A stretch of 64,000 nucleotides of DNA from Aerococcaceae bacterium DSM 111022 (GCA_015863195.1 JACBXO010000002.1:1-64000), one strand, 5' to 3'; positions 54,126 to 63,110 are shown, numbered from the stretch's first letter. Numbers and translations: made by a program. Notes: generated by a model not told the origin, from the letters alone.

Positions 54126-55004
54126 CTAATGCGTAATCATTGTGCCGATACCTTCATCAAAGAAGATTTCGAGTAATAATGAGTGTTGGACCCGTCCATC
54201 TACGATATGAGCGTGTGCGACGCCACCTTTCAACGCTTCGACAACGCATTGAATTTTCGGCAACATCCCGCCTAAAATAATATTCTCTTCAATTAAATTG
54301 TCAATTTCAGATAAAGAAAGCCGAGAAATTAAAGTTTCAGCATCATTAAAATCTCTAAAAACGCCCGCCACATCGGTCAACAACACAAACTTATCCGCTT
54401 CAATGCTCTCCGCAACCGCTGATGCGACATAATCTGCATTAATATTTAACGCCTGTCCATCATCATCCATTCCCACAGAAGAAATAACAGGAATATAACC
54501 ATCTCGAATCAATTCTTCAATTAATTCTTGGTTCACAGAAACCACTTCGCCAACATTCCCTAAGTCTACCGAGTTGCCTTCATTATCCATCATTTCAATT
54601 TTTTTAGCACGAATTAAGTTACCATCTTTACCAGAAAGCCCCACGCCACGGCCACCAATATGATTCAACTTCCCAATAATATCCGGATTCACTTGACCAG
54701 CTAAAACCATCTCCGCAATTTCCATCGTCTCATCGTCTGTTACCCGCAGTCCTTCAATAAAAACAGACGGCTTTCCTAAACGGTCCATCATCTGAGAAAT
54801 CATCGGCCCACCACCATGAATTAAAATCGGATGCATCCCAACCGAATGCATCAGGTGAATATCTTGCATCACCGAAGTCTTCAAATCCTCATTCACCATC
54901 GCATTACCGCCATATTTAATGACAATTTTATGCCCTCTAAACCGATTAACATAAGGCAATGCTTCAATCAAAACATTCGCCAACTCCACTTTTTCGTATC
55001 CCAT
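54126..55004 (-). CDS. argB: Acetylglutamate kinase
   Basis: Start taken at the ATG at 55004 with TAGGAG upstream; one base lies between it and the argJ stop region. This gives 292 residues, the normal length. Motifs: VIKYGGNAM (phosphate lysine), LIHGGGPMI, GKDGNLIRAKK and the C-terminal GGMLPKI. It phosphorylates N-acetylglutamate. Arginine inhibition depends on an N-terminal helix; the N-terminus here (ELANVLIEALPYVNRF) looks like that of arginine-sensitive hexameric enzymes, which is inference. Confidence 0.94.
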   Translation of the reverse strand: MGYEKVELANVLIEALPYVNRFRGHKIVIKYGGNAMVNEDLKTSVMQDIHLMHSVGMHPILIHGGGPMISQMMDRLGKPSVFIEGLRVTDDETMEIAEMVLAGQVNPDIIGKLNHIGGRGVGLSGKDGNLIRAKKIEMMDNEGNSVDLGNVGEVVSVNQELIEELIRDGYIPVISSVGMDDDGQALNINADYVASAVAESIEADKFVLLTDVAGVFRDFNDAETLISRLSLSEIDNLIEENIILGGMLPKIQCVVEALKGGVAHAHIVDGRVQHSLLLEIFFDEGIGTMITH

Positions 55005-55005
55005 A

Positions 55006-56220
55006 TTAACTCCTATAATCCGCATTGATTTTCACATAGTCTTGTGAAAAATCACAAGTCCACACTTCACAATTCCCATCCGCTTGCCCCATGTCGATAT
55101 GAATCACGATATCATCCTCATCCAACAATTCAACCGCCGCATCATTATCGAAATCTAATGCCACACCAGTATCTAAGACCAGCAGCAAGCCAACCCTCGA
55201 CTCAAATGCAATCGAAATCGAGCCTTCATCCACACCTGGCACTCCCGAATAACCAATCGCCGCAATAATCCGGCCCCAATTAGCGTCATTCCCATGCATC
55301 GCCGTTTTCACAAGGTTCGACGTCGCCACCGCCATCGCAATCTCTTTCGCCTCTGGCTCACTCGCCGCACGGTCCACTTTAACCGTCACAAACTTCGTCG
55401 CACCTTCACCATCCGCCGCAATTTGTTTTGCTAAATTCTCACACACTAACAACAATTCCTCGTAAAAAGTATGGTATTCAACACTGTTAGTATCTGCGAT
55501 CAACGGATTCCCAGCCAGTCCATTCGCCAAAACGAGAACTGTATCATTCGTAGAAGTATCCCCGTCCACAGTAATCCGATTAAAAGTAACTTCCACCGCA
55601 TCACTCAGCGCTTTTTGTAATAGCGCTTTTTCAATCGCCACATCGGTCGTAATATAGGCTAACATCGTTCCCATATTTGGATGAATCATCCCAGACCCTT
55701 TAGCAATCGCACCAATATGTACCTCGACATCACTGACGCCAAAGGTATGAGCCACTGTTTTAGTTTTAGTATCGGTCGTTAAAATAGCTTTACTAACCAA
55801 TTTACCGCCATCTTCACTCAGTGATTCAGGCAATTGTTCAATAGACGGAATAATTACATCCATCGGAAGTGGCACGCCAATCACACCAGTTGCATTCACT
55901 AAAACATCATCCGCTTTACAATTAAAAACAGACGCAATTTCATTAGCAATAGCGAGTGTATCTTCAAATCCCTGTTGACCCGTCACCGCATTAGCATTCC
56001 CTGAACTTGAATAAATGACTTTGACCGTTTCTTGGCTATCTAATAGTGCTTGATTATATAAAACAGGGGCTGCCTTTACTTGATTACGGGTAAAAACACC
56101 TGCCCAAGTTGCGCCTGTTGGACAATAAATAATCGCGGAATCCAATTTATCTTTTTTTATACCTGCTTTAATTGCACCTGCTTTAAATCCCGGTACATGT
56201 GTTACTGTATTATCTTGCAT
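55006..56220 (-). CDS. argJ: Glutamate N-acetyltransferase/amino-acid acetyltransferase
   Basis: Self-cleaving enzyme of 404 residues. The cleavage/nucleophile site is Thr185 in GSGMIHPNMGTML; the residue before Thr is Gly where Ala is usual (MAT). Substrate segments GNANAVTG and VNATGVIGVPLP are present. It transfers acetyl from acetylornithine to glutamate, recycling the acetyl group; bifunctional forms also use acetyl-CoA. No separate argA or argE was seen in the window, which fits this recycling route. Confidence 0.94.
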   Translation of the reverse strand: MQDNTVTHVPGFKAGAIKAGIKKDKLDSAIIYCPTGATWAGVFTRNQVKAAPVLYNQALLDSQETVKVIYSSSGNANAVTGQQGFEDTLAIANEIASVFNCKADDVLVNATGVIGVPLPMDVIIPSIEQLPESLSEDGGKLVSKAILTTDTKTKTVAHTFGVSDVEVHIGAIAKGSGMIHPNMGTMLAYITTDVAIEKALLQKALSDAVEVTFNRITVDGDTSTNDTVLVLANGLAGNPLIADTNSVEYHTFYEELLLVCENLAKQIAADGEGATKFVTVKVDRAASEPEAKEIAMAVATSNLVKTAMHGNDANWGRIIAAIGYSGVPGVDEGSISIAFESRVGLLLVLDTGVALDFDNDAAVELLDEDDIVIHIDMGQADGNCEVWTCDFSQDYVKINADYRS

Positions 56221-56229
56221 AATTACCTC

Positions 56230-57270
56230 CTAAGGTCTTAGTCCTGGATATAATAAGCCAGTCGTTTCTTCTAACCCCATTAAAATATTCATATTTTGCA
56301 CCGCTTGCCCCGATGCACCTTTCATCAAATTATCAATCACTGAAACAATAATTAAAGTATTGCTTCGTTGATCTAAAGTTAAGCCTATCTGGCAATTATT
56401 TGTTCCACGTACATTTTTAATTTCTGGCTGAACCCCTTCAGGTAAAACAGTGACAAATGGCTCATGATCATAAAAAGTGTGGTATTTCTCGTAGAGTGTT
56501 TTCAAATTAAAATCACTATTCGCTTTAACATAAATCGTCGACAAGATACCACGGTCCACTGGCAGTAAATGCGGAACAAAAGATACTGTCATTTCTTTAT
56601 CTGCTAATTTTGATAATTCTTGCTCAATCTCTGGCGTGTGGCGGTGACTACCAATACTATAAGCTTTAAAATTCCCTGTTACTTCTGAAAATAAATTAGC
56701 CACTTTACCACTACGACCGGCACCGGTAGTACCTGATTTTGAATCAATAATAATATGGTTATCATTGAAATTACTATCTGCCATCAGTGGTGCTAAACCA
56801 AGGAGAATTGAAGTGGGAAAACAACCGGGATTGGCGATTAATTTCGTCTTTTTAATCGCTTCGCGGTTCAATTCTGGCAAACCATAAACTGCGGAGTCGA
56901 GTAAATCTAAATCATCATGAACCCCTTGATACCACCGGGTATATTCCACGGCGTCATCTAATCTAAAGTCAGCCCCTAAATCAATAAATATTTTTCCAGC
57001 GTTAATCACTGCCTCGCCAATTTTCACCGAATGGCCATGTGGTAGTCCGGCAAAAATAACATCCGAATCACTCACAATTTTATCTAAATCCATTTCAACC
57101 AAAGTGTGATCTACAAACCCATATAAATTGGGGAAGAGGTCTTGTAGTTTTTCTCCAACATAAGAGTGTGATGTTAAATGAGCCAATTCAACGTGTGGAT
57201 GCATCGTTAAAAGTCTAACTAATTCAGCGCCAGTATATCCTGTCGCGCCAATGATACTTACTTTAATCAT
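56230..57270 (-). CDS. argC: N-acetyl-gamma-glutamyl-phosphate reductase
   Basis: NADPH-dependent reductase of 346 residues. The nucleotide loop is IGATGYTGAEL (7-17) and the catalytic Cys150 is in ANPGCFPTS; KSGTTGAGR and HRHTPEIEQEL are family-typical. First gene of argC-J-B-D, preceded by a T-box leader of about 270 nt. RBS AAAGGGCG is 6-7 nt before the ATG. Confidence 0.94.
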   Translation of the reverse strand: MIKVSIIGATGYTGAELVRLLTMHPHVELAHLTSHSYVGEKLQDLFPNLYGFVDHTLVEMDLDKIVSDSDVIFAGLPHGHSVKIGEAVINAGKIFIDLGADFRLDDAVEYTRWYQGVHDDLDLLDSAVYGLPELNREAIKKTKLIANPGCFPTSILLGLAPLMADSNFNDNHIIIDSKSGTTGAGRSGKVANLFSEVTGNFKAYSIGSHRHTPEIEQELSKLADKEMTVSFVPHLLPVDRGILSTIYVKANSDFNLKTLYEKYHTFYDHEPFVTVLPEGVQPEIKNVRGTNNCQIGLTLDQRSNTLIIVSVIDNLMKGASGQAVQNMNILMGLEETTGLLYPGLRP

Positions 57271-57365
57271 AGAAACGCCCTTTCTTTTTATCTAAAACAC
57301 TTCGATACTTATCTTTTACTTTAATTAGTTATCTAAAACAACAATCATTATCAAATTTTAGATAA

Positions 57366-57638
57366 CTATATAAAAATAGCGCCCACTAGTTTTCACAAAC
57401 TAGGGACGCTGTGCGTGTTACCACCCAAATTCATTAACTCCTCACGGAAGTTAATCTTATATACTCTTAAGAGTACGCATATAACGCTGCTAGCGGGATT
57501 ATCTAACAAAATTTCTTTAATAATCCATAAATGAGATGCGCTTGGGGACGGGACTGTTGCTTTTTTTCACTCTCAAAGCTCACTGGAAACAATTTGGTCG
57601 TCCTTATTTTTTCTCATAATATTTTAATCTCATTAATT
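57366..57638 (-). promoter_or_regulatory. Arginine T-box leader upstream of argCJBD
   Basis: Minus-strand leader with a typical T-box layout. Stem I base ATGAGAT/ATCTCAT encloses the specifier CGC (Arg) at 57538-57540, followed by A. The T-box is TTTGGGTGGTAACACG (57414-57431). The antiterminator can form as GGG/CCC and ACGC/GCGT around a 7-nt bulge TGGTAAC (canonical TGGNACC, so one base differs). The competing terminator is AGCGCCCACTAGTTT with its complement, then T-rich (57370-57410). Confidence 0.9.
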
Positions 57639-57644
57639 GGACTC

Positions 57645-57674
57645 ATTATAGTCCCAGTCTCTATTCAATGTCAA
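57645..57674 (-). promoter_or_regulatory. Perfect-consensus promoter of the argC T-box transcript
   Basis: TTGACA (57669-57674) and TATAAT (57645-57650) with an 18-bp spacer, starting 5 bp after the argF stop codon. The predicted transcript start near 57638 coincides with the start of the T-box stem I. Confidence 0.85.
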
Positions 57675-57679
57675 GACAA

Positions 57680-58696
57680 TTAAACTTTCGGAATAAATAA
57701 ATTACCCAAAGTTGCGGCCATAACAGCTTTAATCGTGTGCATTCTATTTTCAGCTTGATCAAATTGACGACCATATTTTGAGTCGAACACTTCGTCTGAT
57801 ACTTCCATTTCGTTAACGCCATATTTATCAGCCATTTCCTGACCAATCACTGTTTCAGTATCATGGAATGCGGGTAAACAATGCATAAAGATAACATCTT
57901 CATTTTCTGTTGCATTGATGATATCCATATTAACTTGGTATGGGAGTAACAAATCGATCCGTTCTTTAAATTTATCTTCTTCACCCATTGAAACCCAAAC
58001 ATCTGTATAAAGGACATCAGCATTTTTAGCAGCAACTTTTGGATCTGCCTCAAGTTTTAAGATTGATCCTGTTTCTTTAGCATACTTTGAAGCTAAGTCT
58101 TGGACTGATTGATCAGGGAATAATGATTCTGGTGAACAAATGGTAACATTAGCCCCTAAAATTGCGCCTGTCACATAAAGTGAATTTGCAACATTGTTAC
58201 GCCCGTCTCCGTAATACACTAAATTAATCCCTTCGATATGACCGATATTTTCTTTCATCGTTAAAAAGTCAGCGAGCATTTGTGTCGGATGCCAGTCATC
58301 CGTTAAACCATTCCATACGGGGACACCAGAATATTTAGCCAAATCTTCAACCACTTCTTGGCTGAAGCCACGAAATTCAATCCCATCAAACATACGCCCA
58401 AATACTTTAGCTGAATCTTCGACCGATTCTTTTTTGCCTAATTGGATATCATTGGCACCTAAAAATTCTGGATGAGCACCTAAATCGATTGCTGCTACTG
58501 TAAAAGCGGCACGTGTCCGTGTTGAACTTTTCTCAAATAACAAGGCAATATTTTTCCCGTCCAAGTAACGATGGGGAATATTTTTTTGTTTTAAATCTTT
58601 TAAGTGAGCTGAAAAATCAATTAAATAATTGAGTTCCTCTTTGGTAAAATCAATCTCTTTGAGGAAACTACGTCCTTGAAATACAGATAATGTCAT
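57680..58696 (-). CDS. argF: Ornithine carbamoyltransferase
   Basis: Enzyme of 338 residues. Carbamoyl-phosphate motif SSTRTR (57-62), [10 protein letters not shown], and the ornithine-side motifs [18 protein letters not shown] and HCLPAFHD. It makes citrulline. The surroundings point to the biosynthetic (ArgF) and not the arginine-deiminase-pathway role. It stands alone with a strong promoter and no T-box of its own; the downstream argC transcript starts from a separate promoter right after its stop codon. Confidence 0.93.
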   Translation of the reverse strand: MTLSVFQGRSFLKEIDFTKEELNYLIDFSAHLKDLKQKNIPHRYLDGKNIALLFEKSSTRTRAAFTVAAIDLGAHPEFLGANDIQLGKKESVEDSAKVFGRMFDGIEFRGFSQEVVEDLAKYSGVPVWNGLTDDWHPTQMLADFLTMKENIGHIEGINLVYYGDGRNNVANSLYVTGAILGANVTICSPESLFPDQSVQDLASKYAKETGSILKLEADPKVAAKNADVLYTDVWVSMGEEDKFKERIDLLLPYQVNMDIINATENEDVIFMHCLPAFHDTETVIGQEMADKYGVNEMEVSDEVFDSKYGRQFDQAENRMHTIKAVMAATLGNLFIPKV

Positions 58697-58745
58697 AATA
58701 ATTGCTCCTTTTTTTCATTCATTTTTAATAATTCGAATTACACAA

Positions 58746-58774
58746 TTTATACTCTTTTAAAAAATATTTGTCAA
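58746..58774 (-). promoter_or_regulatory. Promoter of argF
   Basis: TTGACA and TATAAA with a 17-bp spacer on the minus strand, about 50 bp before the start codon. The leader between is short and carries no T-box; I could not establish an ArgR box. Confidence 0.8.
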
Positions 58775-58996
58775 ACTTTTATGTAAAAAAAACATCAAAA
58801 TTGACTTAAATTTGGCACATTACACTGCCATCTAACAGCTACACAAAGCCTTTTTAAAATTAATTATAAATTTTATTATTTATCTACGACTGTAAAATAT
58901 TTAATGCCAGGTTCTCAAAAAGCATTTGTTTTCAGTTGCATTATATGAAGAGAATGAGTTATTTCGGATTTAAACTAATCTTTTTTTAATATTCTG
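58775..58996. other. AT-rich divergent spacer between arg transcripts
   Basis: No gene or repeat array seen; it separates the argF promoter from the promoter of the second T-box operon. Confidence 0.5.
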
Positions 58997-59024
58997 TTGA
59001 CTTTCGTTTTTTTCCTGATAAACT
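58997..59024 (+). promoter_or_regulatory. Promoter of the binding protein-argG-argH operon
   Basis: TTGACT and TAAACT with a 16-bp spacer, about 25 bp before the T-box stem I. Confidence 0.75.
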
Positions 59025-59030
59025 AGGTTT

Positions 59031-59290
59031 AACTTAATAAATGAATCGAGCAATAAGAAATGTCGTTAAGGAACCTTTCCAGCGAGGTAGTACAGAGTGG
59101 AAGACTGCCAAAGAAGCCTGACCAACATCGCACTTATTGGATAATCTGGTGAATACATAGCCAGGTTCGCTGTCTGAGCGTTATCAAAAAGAGTGAATAC
59201 ACTTATTTATAAGTGCGTTAACTAGAGTGGTACCACGGAATTCAACTCCGTCTCTATTGACCGTTAGGGTCATAGAGACGGAGTTTTTTT
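59031..59290 (+). promoter_or_regulatory. Arginine T-box leader upstream of the binding protein-argG-argH operon
   Basis: Stem I base AATAAG (59052-59057)/CTTATT (59133-59138) places the specifier CGC (Arg) at 59129-59131, followed by A. The canonical T-box AACTAGAGTGGTACCACGGA is at 59220-59239; antiterminator pairs ACGGA/TCCGT and GAG/CTC flank the 7-nt bulge TGGTACC. The terminator is a long stem ACTCCGTCTCTAT/ATAGAGACGGAGT followed by seven T (59244-59290). Confidence 0.93.
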
Positions 59291-59322
59291 ATTTATTAGG
59301 AAAATACAAAGAGGTGTTAAAT

Positions 59323-60117
59323 ATGAAATCACTAAAAAAATTAATTATATCAATGGCAGCAGTTACCTTAGCGTCACCGGTTGTAACAGCCGAAGCGTCA
59401 ACTTTACAAGAGATTCAAGATAAAGGTGAAATTGTTGTTGGAATGAACGCAGAATTTGCCCCATTTGAATGGGTCGAAATGATCGACGGAAGCCCTGAGT
59501 ATCAAGGGATTGATATTGATTTGGCACAATTGATTGCAGATGAGTTGGATGTTGAATTAGTGATTGATAATCGTTCATTTGATGGCTTAATCCCTGCTTT
59601 AAATTCAAAACGAATTGATGCAATTATTTCAGGTATGTCTTATACCGAAGAACGTGAAAAGCAAGTTGATTTCTCAATTCCTTATTACAACTCACAAAGT
59701 CGTTTCGCTGTTCAAAAAGATGCCGATGGAGAATTTACTTCAATCGAAGATTTTAACGGTAAACGAGTGGGCGTTTTACGAGCGTCAGTACAAGAAACTT
59801 ATTTAAAAGAGAATTATCCTGAAATTGAAATTGTTTCAATTCCGGCAAATGGTGACTTACTTGAAAGCTTGAAAGCAAATAAAGTGGATGCAATTTTAAT
59901 GGACGAAATTACTTTATATCAATTTGAAAATAACTACGCTGATGATATGACGATTACTGATTTAATCGTTACTTTCGAGTCTGACGGTATTGCAGTTGCG
60001 ATGACGAAAGATAATGAAGGTTTAACTGAAGAAGTGAATCAAATTATCGAACAGGCTTTAGAAGACGGTACAATCGATCAAATTTTTGAAGATAACTTAG
60101 AAAAAGCACAACAATAA
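59323..60117 (+). CDS. Amino-acid ABC transporter substrate-binding protein, probably arginine-related
   Basis: Start taken at the ATG at 59323 (GAGGTG ribosome site, after the T-box terminator); 264 residues. Family 3 solute-binding fold: GEIVVGMNAEFAPFEW, IDIDLAQLIADEL, DAIISGMSYTEER, GKRVGVLRASVQETYL. The signal peptide (MKSLKKLIISMAAVTLASPVVTAEAS) has no lipobox Cys. It is the first gene of a tRNA-Arg T-box operon with argG and argH, so its ligand is likely arginine, citrulline or ornithine. The permease and ATPase are not nearby. Confidence 0.88.
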   Translation: MKSLKKLIISMAAVTLASPVVTAEASTLQEIQDKGEIVVGMNAEFAPFEWVEMIDGSPEYQGIDIDLAQLIADELDVELVIDNRSFDGLIPALNSKRIDAIISGMSYTEEREKQVDFSIPYYNSQSRFAVQKDADGEFTSIEDFNGKRVGVLRASVQETYLKENYPEIEIVSIPANGDLLESLKANKVDAILMDEITLYQFENNYADDMTITDLIVTFESDGIAVAMTKDNEGLTEEVNQIIEQALEDGTIDQIFEDNLEKAQQ

Positions 60118-60138
60118 GAAGAATAGAGGAAATTAAAA

Positions 60139-61350
60139 ATGACAAAAGATAAAATTGTTTTAGCATATTCAGGTGGACTTGATACATCAATTACAATCCC
60201 ATGGTTAAAAGATAACTATGATGCTGATATCATCGCGGTTTGTGTGGATGTTGGTCAAATTGAAGATTGGGATGCGGTAGAAAAGAAAGCCATCGCTTCT
60301 GGGGCAGCGAAATTTTACGCACCTCACGTAGCAGAAGAGTTTGCTGCTGATTATATCTACCCTGCTGTTAAAGGGAATGTGAAATATCAAGGGCAATATT
60401 TATTAGGAACTGCCCTAGCTCGTCCATTAATTGCTAAAACTTTAGTGGAATATGCTCATAAAGAAGGCGCTTATGCGATTTGTCATGGCTGTACTGGGAA
60501 AGGAAATGACCAAGTTCGTTTCGAAATGGGTATTGCCGCTTACGACGCTGATATGAAAGTCATCGCGCCATGGAGAATTTGGGATATTAAATCACGTGAA
60601 GATGCGATTGATTACGCTAACGAAAAAGGCGTTCCTGTGACTTCAACAAAAGAGAAAATTTACTCTGAAGACGAAAACTTGATGCATATTTCTCACGAAG
60701 GTGGCGACATCGAAGATCCCGCAAATGAAGTGGATTATGCAAAAATCTTACACAATGTGAACACACCTGAAAATGCACCCGATAAGCCTGAGTATGTAAC
60801 AATTACTTTTAAAGAAGGTCAAGCTGTAGCGGTAAATGGCGAAGAAAAATCTCCATATGAAGTCGTTCAAACATTAAATGAAATCGGTGGACGTAACGCC
60901 ATCGGAATCGACGATATTATCGAAGACCGTATTATCGGTATGAAATCACGCGGAATTTACGAAACACCAGGTGGAACTGTTTTAATGGAAGCACACCAAC
61001 GCCTAGAAGCATTAACTTTAACAAAAGAAACTTTACGTATTAAGAAAAACTTATCTAGTGAATTAGCAGATTTAATTTACGGCGGTCAATGGTATTCAAT
61101 GCACAATGCAGCAATCCAATCATTCATCGACTTTACTCAACAAACAGTAACCGGTGACGTTCGTTTGAAATTATACAAAGGAAACATGTCGCCTGCCGGC
61201 GTAACAAGTGACTACGCCCTATTCGACGCTGATGTATCAGGATTTGGTGAAGATGATTTATTTGACCACCACGATGCTGAAGGTTTCATCAATATCACAA
61301 CTTTACCAACAAAAATCCAAAGAAAAATGGGATTATTAGAAGACAAATAG
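60139..61350 (+). CDS. argG: Argininosuccinate synthase
   Basis: Enzyme of 403 residues. The ATP pyrophosphatase loop AYSGGLDTS is at 9-17; CHGCTGKGNDQVRFE and the C-terminal RIKKNLSSELADLIYGGQWYS are typical. It joins citrulline and aspartate using ATP. Lies 21 bp after the binding-protein gene. Confidence 0.95.
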   Translation: MTKDKIVLAYSGGLDTSITIPWLKDNYDADIIAVCVDVGQIEDWDAVEKKAIASGAAKFYAPHVAEEFAADYIYPAVKGNVKYQGQYLLGTALARPLIAKTLVEYAHKEGAYAICHGCTGKGNDQVRFEMGIAAYDADMKVIAPWRIWDIKSREDAIDYANEKGVPVTSTKEKIYSEDENLMHISHEGGDIEDPANEVDYAKILHNVNTPENAPDKPEYVTITFKEGQAVAVNGEEKSPYEVVQTLNEIGGRNAIGIDDIIEDRIIGMKSRGIYETPGGTVLMEAHQRLEALTLTKETLRIKKNLSSELADLIYGGQWYSMHNAAIQSFIDFTQQTVTGDVRLKLYKGNMSPAGVTSDYALFDADVSGFGEDDLFDHHDAEGFINITTLPTKIQRKMGLLEDK

Positions 61351-61363
61351 AGAGGGTTATTAC

Positions 61364-62680
61364 ATGGCAGACTTATGGGGTGGACGTTTTTCAGGTCAAG
61401 CGTCCCAATTAATGGAACAATTTAATGAATCTTTTTCAATTGACAAAAGACTTTGGCGCCAAGATATTACCGCATCAATTGCACACGTAACGATGCTTGG
61501 GGAAACAAATATCATTACGAAAGATGAATCTGCAGATTTACAAGCAGCATTGAAAGAACTTTATGCTGAAATTGAAGCAGATCCTTCAATTTTATCTGGT
61601 AATCATGAAGATATTCATAGCTTTGTTGAAGCAAAAATGATTGATAAAATCGGTGATACTGGTAAGAAAATGCACACCGCAAGAAGTCGTAATGATCAAG
61701 TAACCGTTGATATGAAGCTCTATGTAATCGAAAGCTTGAATGAATTAAAAGCAGCTGTCGAAGAAATGATTACTGCCTTCAACACTAAAGGCGAAGCGGT
61801 CGACTGTTTAATGCCAGCATACACACATTTGCAACGCGCTCAAATCATCAAGTTCTCTTATTTATTAGACGCTTATGTCCAAATGTTTACCCGTGATATC
61901 AAAAAAATTGACGCCGCTATTGATATTGCTGACGAAAATCCTCTGGGCGCTGGCGCATTAGCTGGAACAACTTTTGATATCGACCGTCAACTAACCACTG
62001 ACCTATTAGGATTTGCGAGTGTTCAATCTAATACACTCGATTCTGTTTCAAACCGTGACTTTATTCTAGACGGACTTCAAGTATTTAGTAATTTAATGAT
62101 TCATATGAGTCGTTTTGCCGAGGATTTTATCATCTATTCAAGTCAAGAATTTGCTTTTGTTGAATGTTCCGACTCATTTTCAACCGGTTCATCAATGATG
62201 CCACAAAAGAAAAATCCCGATGCTTTGGAATTAATACGTGGTAAATCCGGTAAAATTATTGGCCTCATGAATAGCATGTACACAATTATGAAAGGCATTC
62301 CATTAACTTATAATAAAGACATGCAGGAAGACAAAGCCATTTACTTCGAAGCATATGACACGTCACTTGCTTGTGTCCAAATTTTAACGGGGGTCGTTGA
62401 AGAATTAATTGTCAACGAAGACCGTCTAAATGAAACCGTCAATGATGGCTTCTTAAATGCCACTGAGTTAGCCGACTACCTTGTACGTAAAAGCCTCCCT
62501 TTCCGAGAAGCCCACGGCGTCGTTGGTGCGATGGTTAAAGGAGCAATCGAAGACGGTAGCCAGTTACATGATATGTCACTTGAAGTGATGCAACAATACA
62601 GTAATGTCATCGAAGAAGACGTTTATGACTACCTCGAACCTGAAAAAATCATTCAACGAGGTACTAAAGTGAATATGTAG
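61364..62680 (+). CDS. argH: Argininosuccinate lyase
   Basis: Enzyme of 438 residues, a little shorter than the usual 455-470. Conserved regions HTARSRNDQV, PAYTHLQRAQ and GSSMMPQKKNPD (the mobile active-site loop) are intact. It releases arginine and fumarate. 13 bp after argG, last in the operon. Confidence 0.95.
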   Translation: MADLWGGRFSGQASQLMEQFNESFSIDKRLWRQDITASIAHVTMLGETNIITKDESADLQAALKELYAEIEADPSILSGNHEDIHSFVEAKMIDKIGDTGKKMHTARSRNDQVTVDMKLYVIESLNELKAAVEEMITAFNTKGEAVDCLMPAYTHLQRAQIIKFSYLLDAYVQMFTRDIKKIDAAIDIADENPLGAGALAGTTFDIDRQLTTDLLGFASVQSNTLDSVSNRDFILDGLQVFSNLMIHMSRFAEDFIIYSSQEFAFVECSDSFSTGSSMMPQKKNPDALELIRGKSGKIIGLMNSMYTIMKGIPLTYNKDMQEDKAIYFEAYDTSLACVQILTGVVEELIVNEDRLNETVNDGFLNATELADYLVRKSLPFREAHGVVGAMVKGAIEDGSQLHDMSLEVMQQYSNVIEEDVYDYLEPEKIIQRGTKVNM

Positions 62681-62689
62681 AAAGTATAG

Positions 62690-62724
62690 CTAGTTCAGTT
62701 TATTTTAACTGGACTAGTTTTTTT
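62690..62724 (+). terminator. Terminator of argGH
   Basis: CTAGTTCAGTT pairs with AACTGGACTAG around a 6-nt loop, then TTTTTTT. Confidence 0.9.
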
Positions 62725-62824
62725 ATGGATTAAATAGTTTAATCAGTTGGATTAGAAAGTAACTCTGATTTTATTAAGTATTGATGACTTCGATTGATTC
62801 AGCAGAAGAGTGATGGTGGCCCGT

Positions 62825-62995
62825 TTTATTTGGCGAAGTGAGACGATCTGTCACTCTTCTTCATTTTATTTTGGCGGAGAGAGACGATTTGTCACTCTTC
62901 TCCATTTCGTTATGACGAAGAGGGACAATCTGTCACTCTTCTTCATTTCTTTTTGGCGAAGAATGACAATTTGTCACTCTTCTCTCTCCTTTTCA
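62825..62995. repeat. 41-bp tandem hairpin array, four units
   Basis: GGCG(A/G)AG-type units start at 62832, 62873, 62914 and 62955, exactly 41 bp apart. Each contains GAAGTGAGAC or a variant paired with GTCACTCTTC over a 5-nt loop. It lies between argH and the convergent gene at 63.1 kb. Confidence 0.92.
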
Positions 62996-63065
62996 GCAGG
63001 AAATTGATAAATTGTTAAGCTACTAAAAAATAGCTCCGAGTTTTTCTGCCAATTACCAATCCAAA

Positions 63066-63101
63066 CAAAAAAGACCTAACTCAATATGAGCTAGATCTTT
63101 A
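63066..63101 (-). terminator. Terminator of the 63.1 kb gene
   Basis: AAGACCTAACTC pairs with GAGCTAGATCTT around a short loop; six T follow on the minus strand. Confidence 0.82.
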
Positions 63102-63110
63102 TCCTACATT

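Noticed and set aside
58697-58760. ArgR operator before argF
   Set aside because: An AATTATTAAAAATGAAT-like stretch is suggestive but too degenerate and AT-rich to claim.
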